Shown here in pieces: positions 8,353-8,801 of a stretch of DNA of 8,801 nucleotides. Location: NCBI GenBank assembly GCA_934167935.1, contig CAKPMH010000037.1, forward strand, positions 1-8,801, read 5' to 3'. The stretch's first letter is position 1. Each line of letters begins with the position of its first letter. The translations under genes and the position numbers were made by a program. Source of the stretch: an uncultured Bacilli bacterium (lineage in GTDB: Bacteria > Bacillota_I > Bacilli_A > RF39 > UBA660). Under the pieces are notes generated by a model. That model was given only the letters and a program-made list of their open reading frames with translations. It had not been told where the DNA came from and made no database searches.

Positions 8353-8628
8353 TTAAAAACGGCTTTTAATGTGGGTTTCAAATTCTTTAAACTTTATTTT
8401 TTCGTCATAACCATTAATAAATATGTCATCACACTCATCAAACATTAAATGATCAATTTTATTAATTTTAATAATATGTGGTTTCACATAAGCAATATTA
8501 GTTCCTTTAATATTCTTAATATTTCCATTTGTAATAGTAGGTTTAACACAAGCAAACTTACATATCATCTCAACTTTCTTTAATAAGTCTTTACCTATCT
8601 CTAATTCTTTAGTTTCTATTGTTAACAT
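8353..8628 (-). CDS. Orphan small protein of element II (91 residues)
   Basis: Unrecognised protein, paralogous to the product of 3170-3418; shared features include KVEMICKF, KPTITNG and GTNIAYVKPHIIKI. It has a longer basic C-terminal tail (KEFETHIKSRF) than its relative. No known DNA-binding motif stands out, and the strand-rich pattern suggests a small beta fold. It is the first gene beside the tRNA-proximal end, and the palindrome-bearing promoter follows at once, so it may regulate that promoter or act as a recombination directionality factor. Both are inference. Its own promoter is not obvious in the roughly 30 bases after the tRNA terminator; it might be transcribed by read-through or only from a circular form. 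RBS weak (AGAG region). Confidence 0.75.
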   Translation of the reverse strand: MLTIETKELEIGKDLLKKVEMICKFACVKPTITNGNIKNIKGTNIAYVKPHIIKINKIDHLMFDECDDIFINGYDEKIKFKEFETHIKSRF

Positions 8629-8655
8629 ATAATCACTCTCACTTTCTTAAATAAC

Positions 8656-8679
8656 AAAAAAACTAACATTTCTGTTAGC
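8656..8679 (-). terminator. Terminator following tRNA-Arg
   Basis: Minus-strand CTAACA-GAAA-TGTTAG, a 6-bp stem with a GAAA tetraloop, followed by seven T. It ends the tRNA transcript before the first element gene. Confidence 0.8.
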
Positions 8680-8690
8680 AATTTATTACT

Positions 8691-8729
8691 CTCGAATATT
8701 AAAAGTTCGAGTTTCCTATCAATCTGGTG
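8691..8729. repeat. Attachment-like site at the tRNA 3' end with arm repeat
   Basis: TGGTG (8725-8729) is the tRNA CCA end and first bases of the acceptor arm. Next to it is ATATTAAAAGTTCG (8696-8709), near-identical to 3490-3503, inside an inverted repeat CTCGAA/TTCGAG (8691-8696, 8706-8711). The identical core among the three sites is only about five bases, which suits a serine recombinase better than a tyrosine integrase. Confidence 0.5.
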
Positions 8730-8801
8730 TCCTCGACTGGAATCGAACCAGCGACCTACTCCTTAGGAGGGAGTCGCTCTATCCTACTGAGCTACGAAGA
8801 C
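8725..8801 (-). tRNA. tRNA-Arg (anticodon CCU), CCA encoded
   Basis: The minus strand folds into a full cloverleaf. The acceptor GTCTTCG pairs with CGAGGAC (one G-U), D stem GCTC/GAGC, anticodon stem ACTCC/GGAGT with loop CTCCTAA (anticodon CCT), and T stem GCTGG/CCAGT with loop TTCGATT. Discriminator A and CCA follow. It reads AGG codons. Its 5' end is the last base of the window. Its 3' end is the proposed insertion point of the element array. Confidence 0.97.

Overview
The window is very AT-rich and uses AT-leaning codons (TAA stops, AGA arginine, AAA/AAT runs). It carries MobV relaxases and a large serine recombinase of the kind found in low-GC Bacillota. I infer a gut-type low-GC Firmicute or code-11 Mollicute-like host (Erysipelotrichales/RF39-type). 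No species can be named from the sequence. All other tryptophans in the reading frames are TGG, so genetic code 4 is unlikely.

Layout: a tRNA-Arg(CCU) gene lies at the extreme right on the minus strand. Everything to its left looks like two related integrative mobilizable elements stacked in tandem on the 3' end of that tRNA. Element II (about 3527-8729, next to the tRNA) holds, in minus-strand order: a terminator, a 91-residue orphan protein, a promoter with a leader peptide and an intrinsic terminator (a probable attenuator), a 619-codon large serine recombinase with one in-frame TGA, an overlapping MobV relaxase, and a Nudix hydrolase gene with one in-frame TAG. Then come a MobV-type origin of transfer and a convergent plus-strand gene for an unknown 204-residue protein. 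Element I (about 73-3531) repeats the plan without recombinase or recognisable oriT: terminator, a 82-residue paralogue of the orphan protein, the same promoter block, a frameshifted MobV relaxase, and a convergent plus-strand ClpX-like AAA+ ATPase. TGGTG (CACCA on the minus strand) recurs at the tRNA end, at the element junction and at the left boundary. A conserved block of about 95 bp sits at the far end of each element.

The genes fit a transfer module. The recombinase would excise and integrate the element at the tRNA end. MobV would nick at the oriT (predicted between 4524 and 4525), with conjugation machinery supplied by another element. Element I could be moved in trans by element II. 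The two plus-strand genes occupy the same slot beside the conserved end and look like exchangeable cargo: a ClpX-like unfoldase in one element and an unknown protein in the other. Three genes carry single-base lesions (TGA, TAG, homopolymer frameshift), so the array may be decaying, unless some of these are sequencing errors.

Most notable points: the tandem tRNA-anchored architecture with an unexplained paralogous small protein and repeated promoter block; a leader-peptide/terminator switch before the recombinase; a clear MobV oriT at the distal end of the mobilization genes; and a ClpX-like ATPase that lacks the zinc-binding domain and the ClpP-docking loop.
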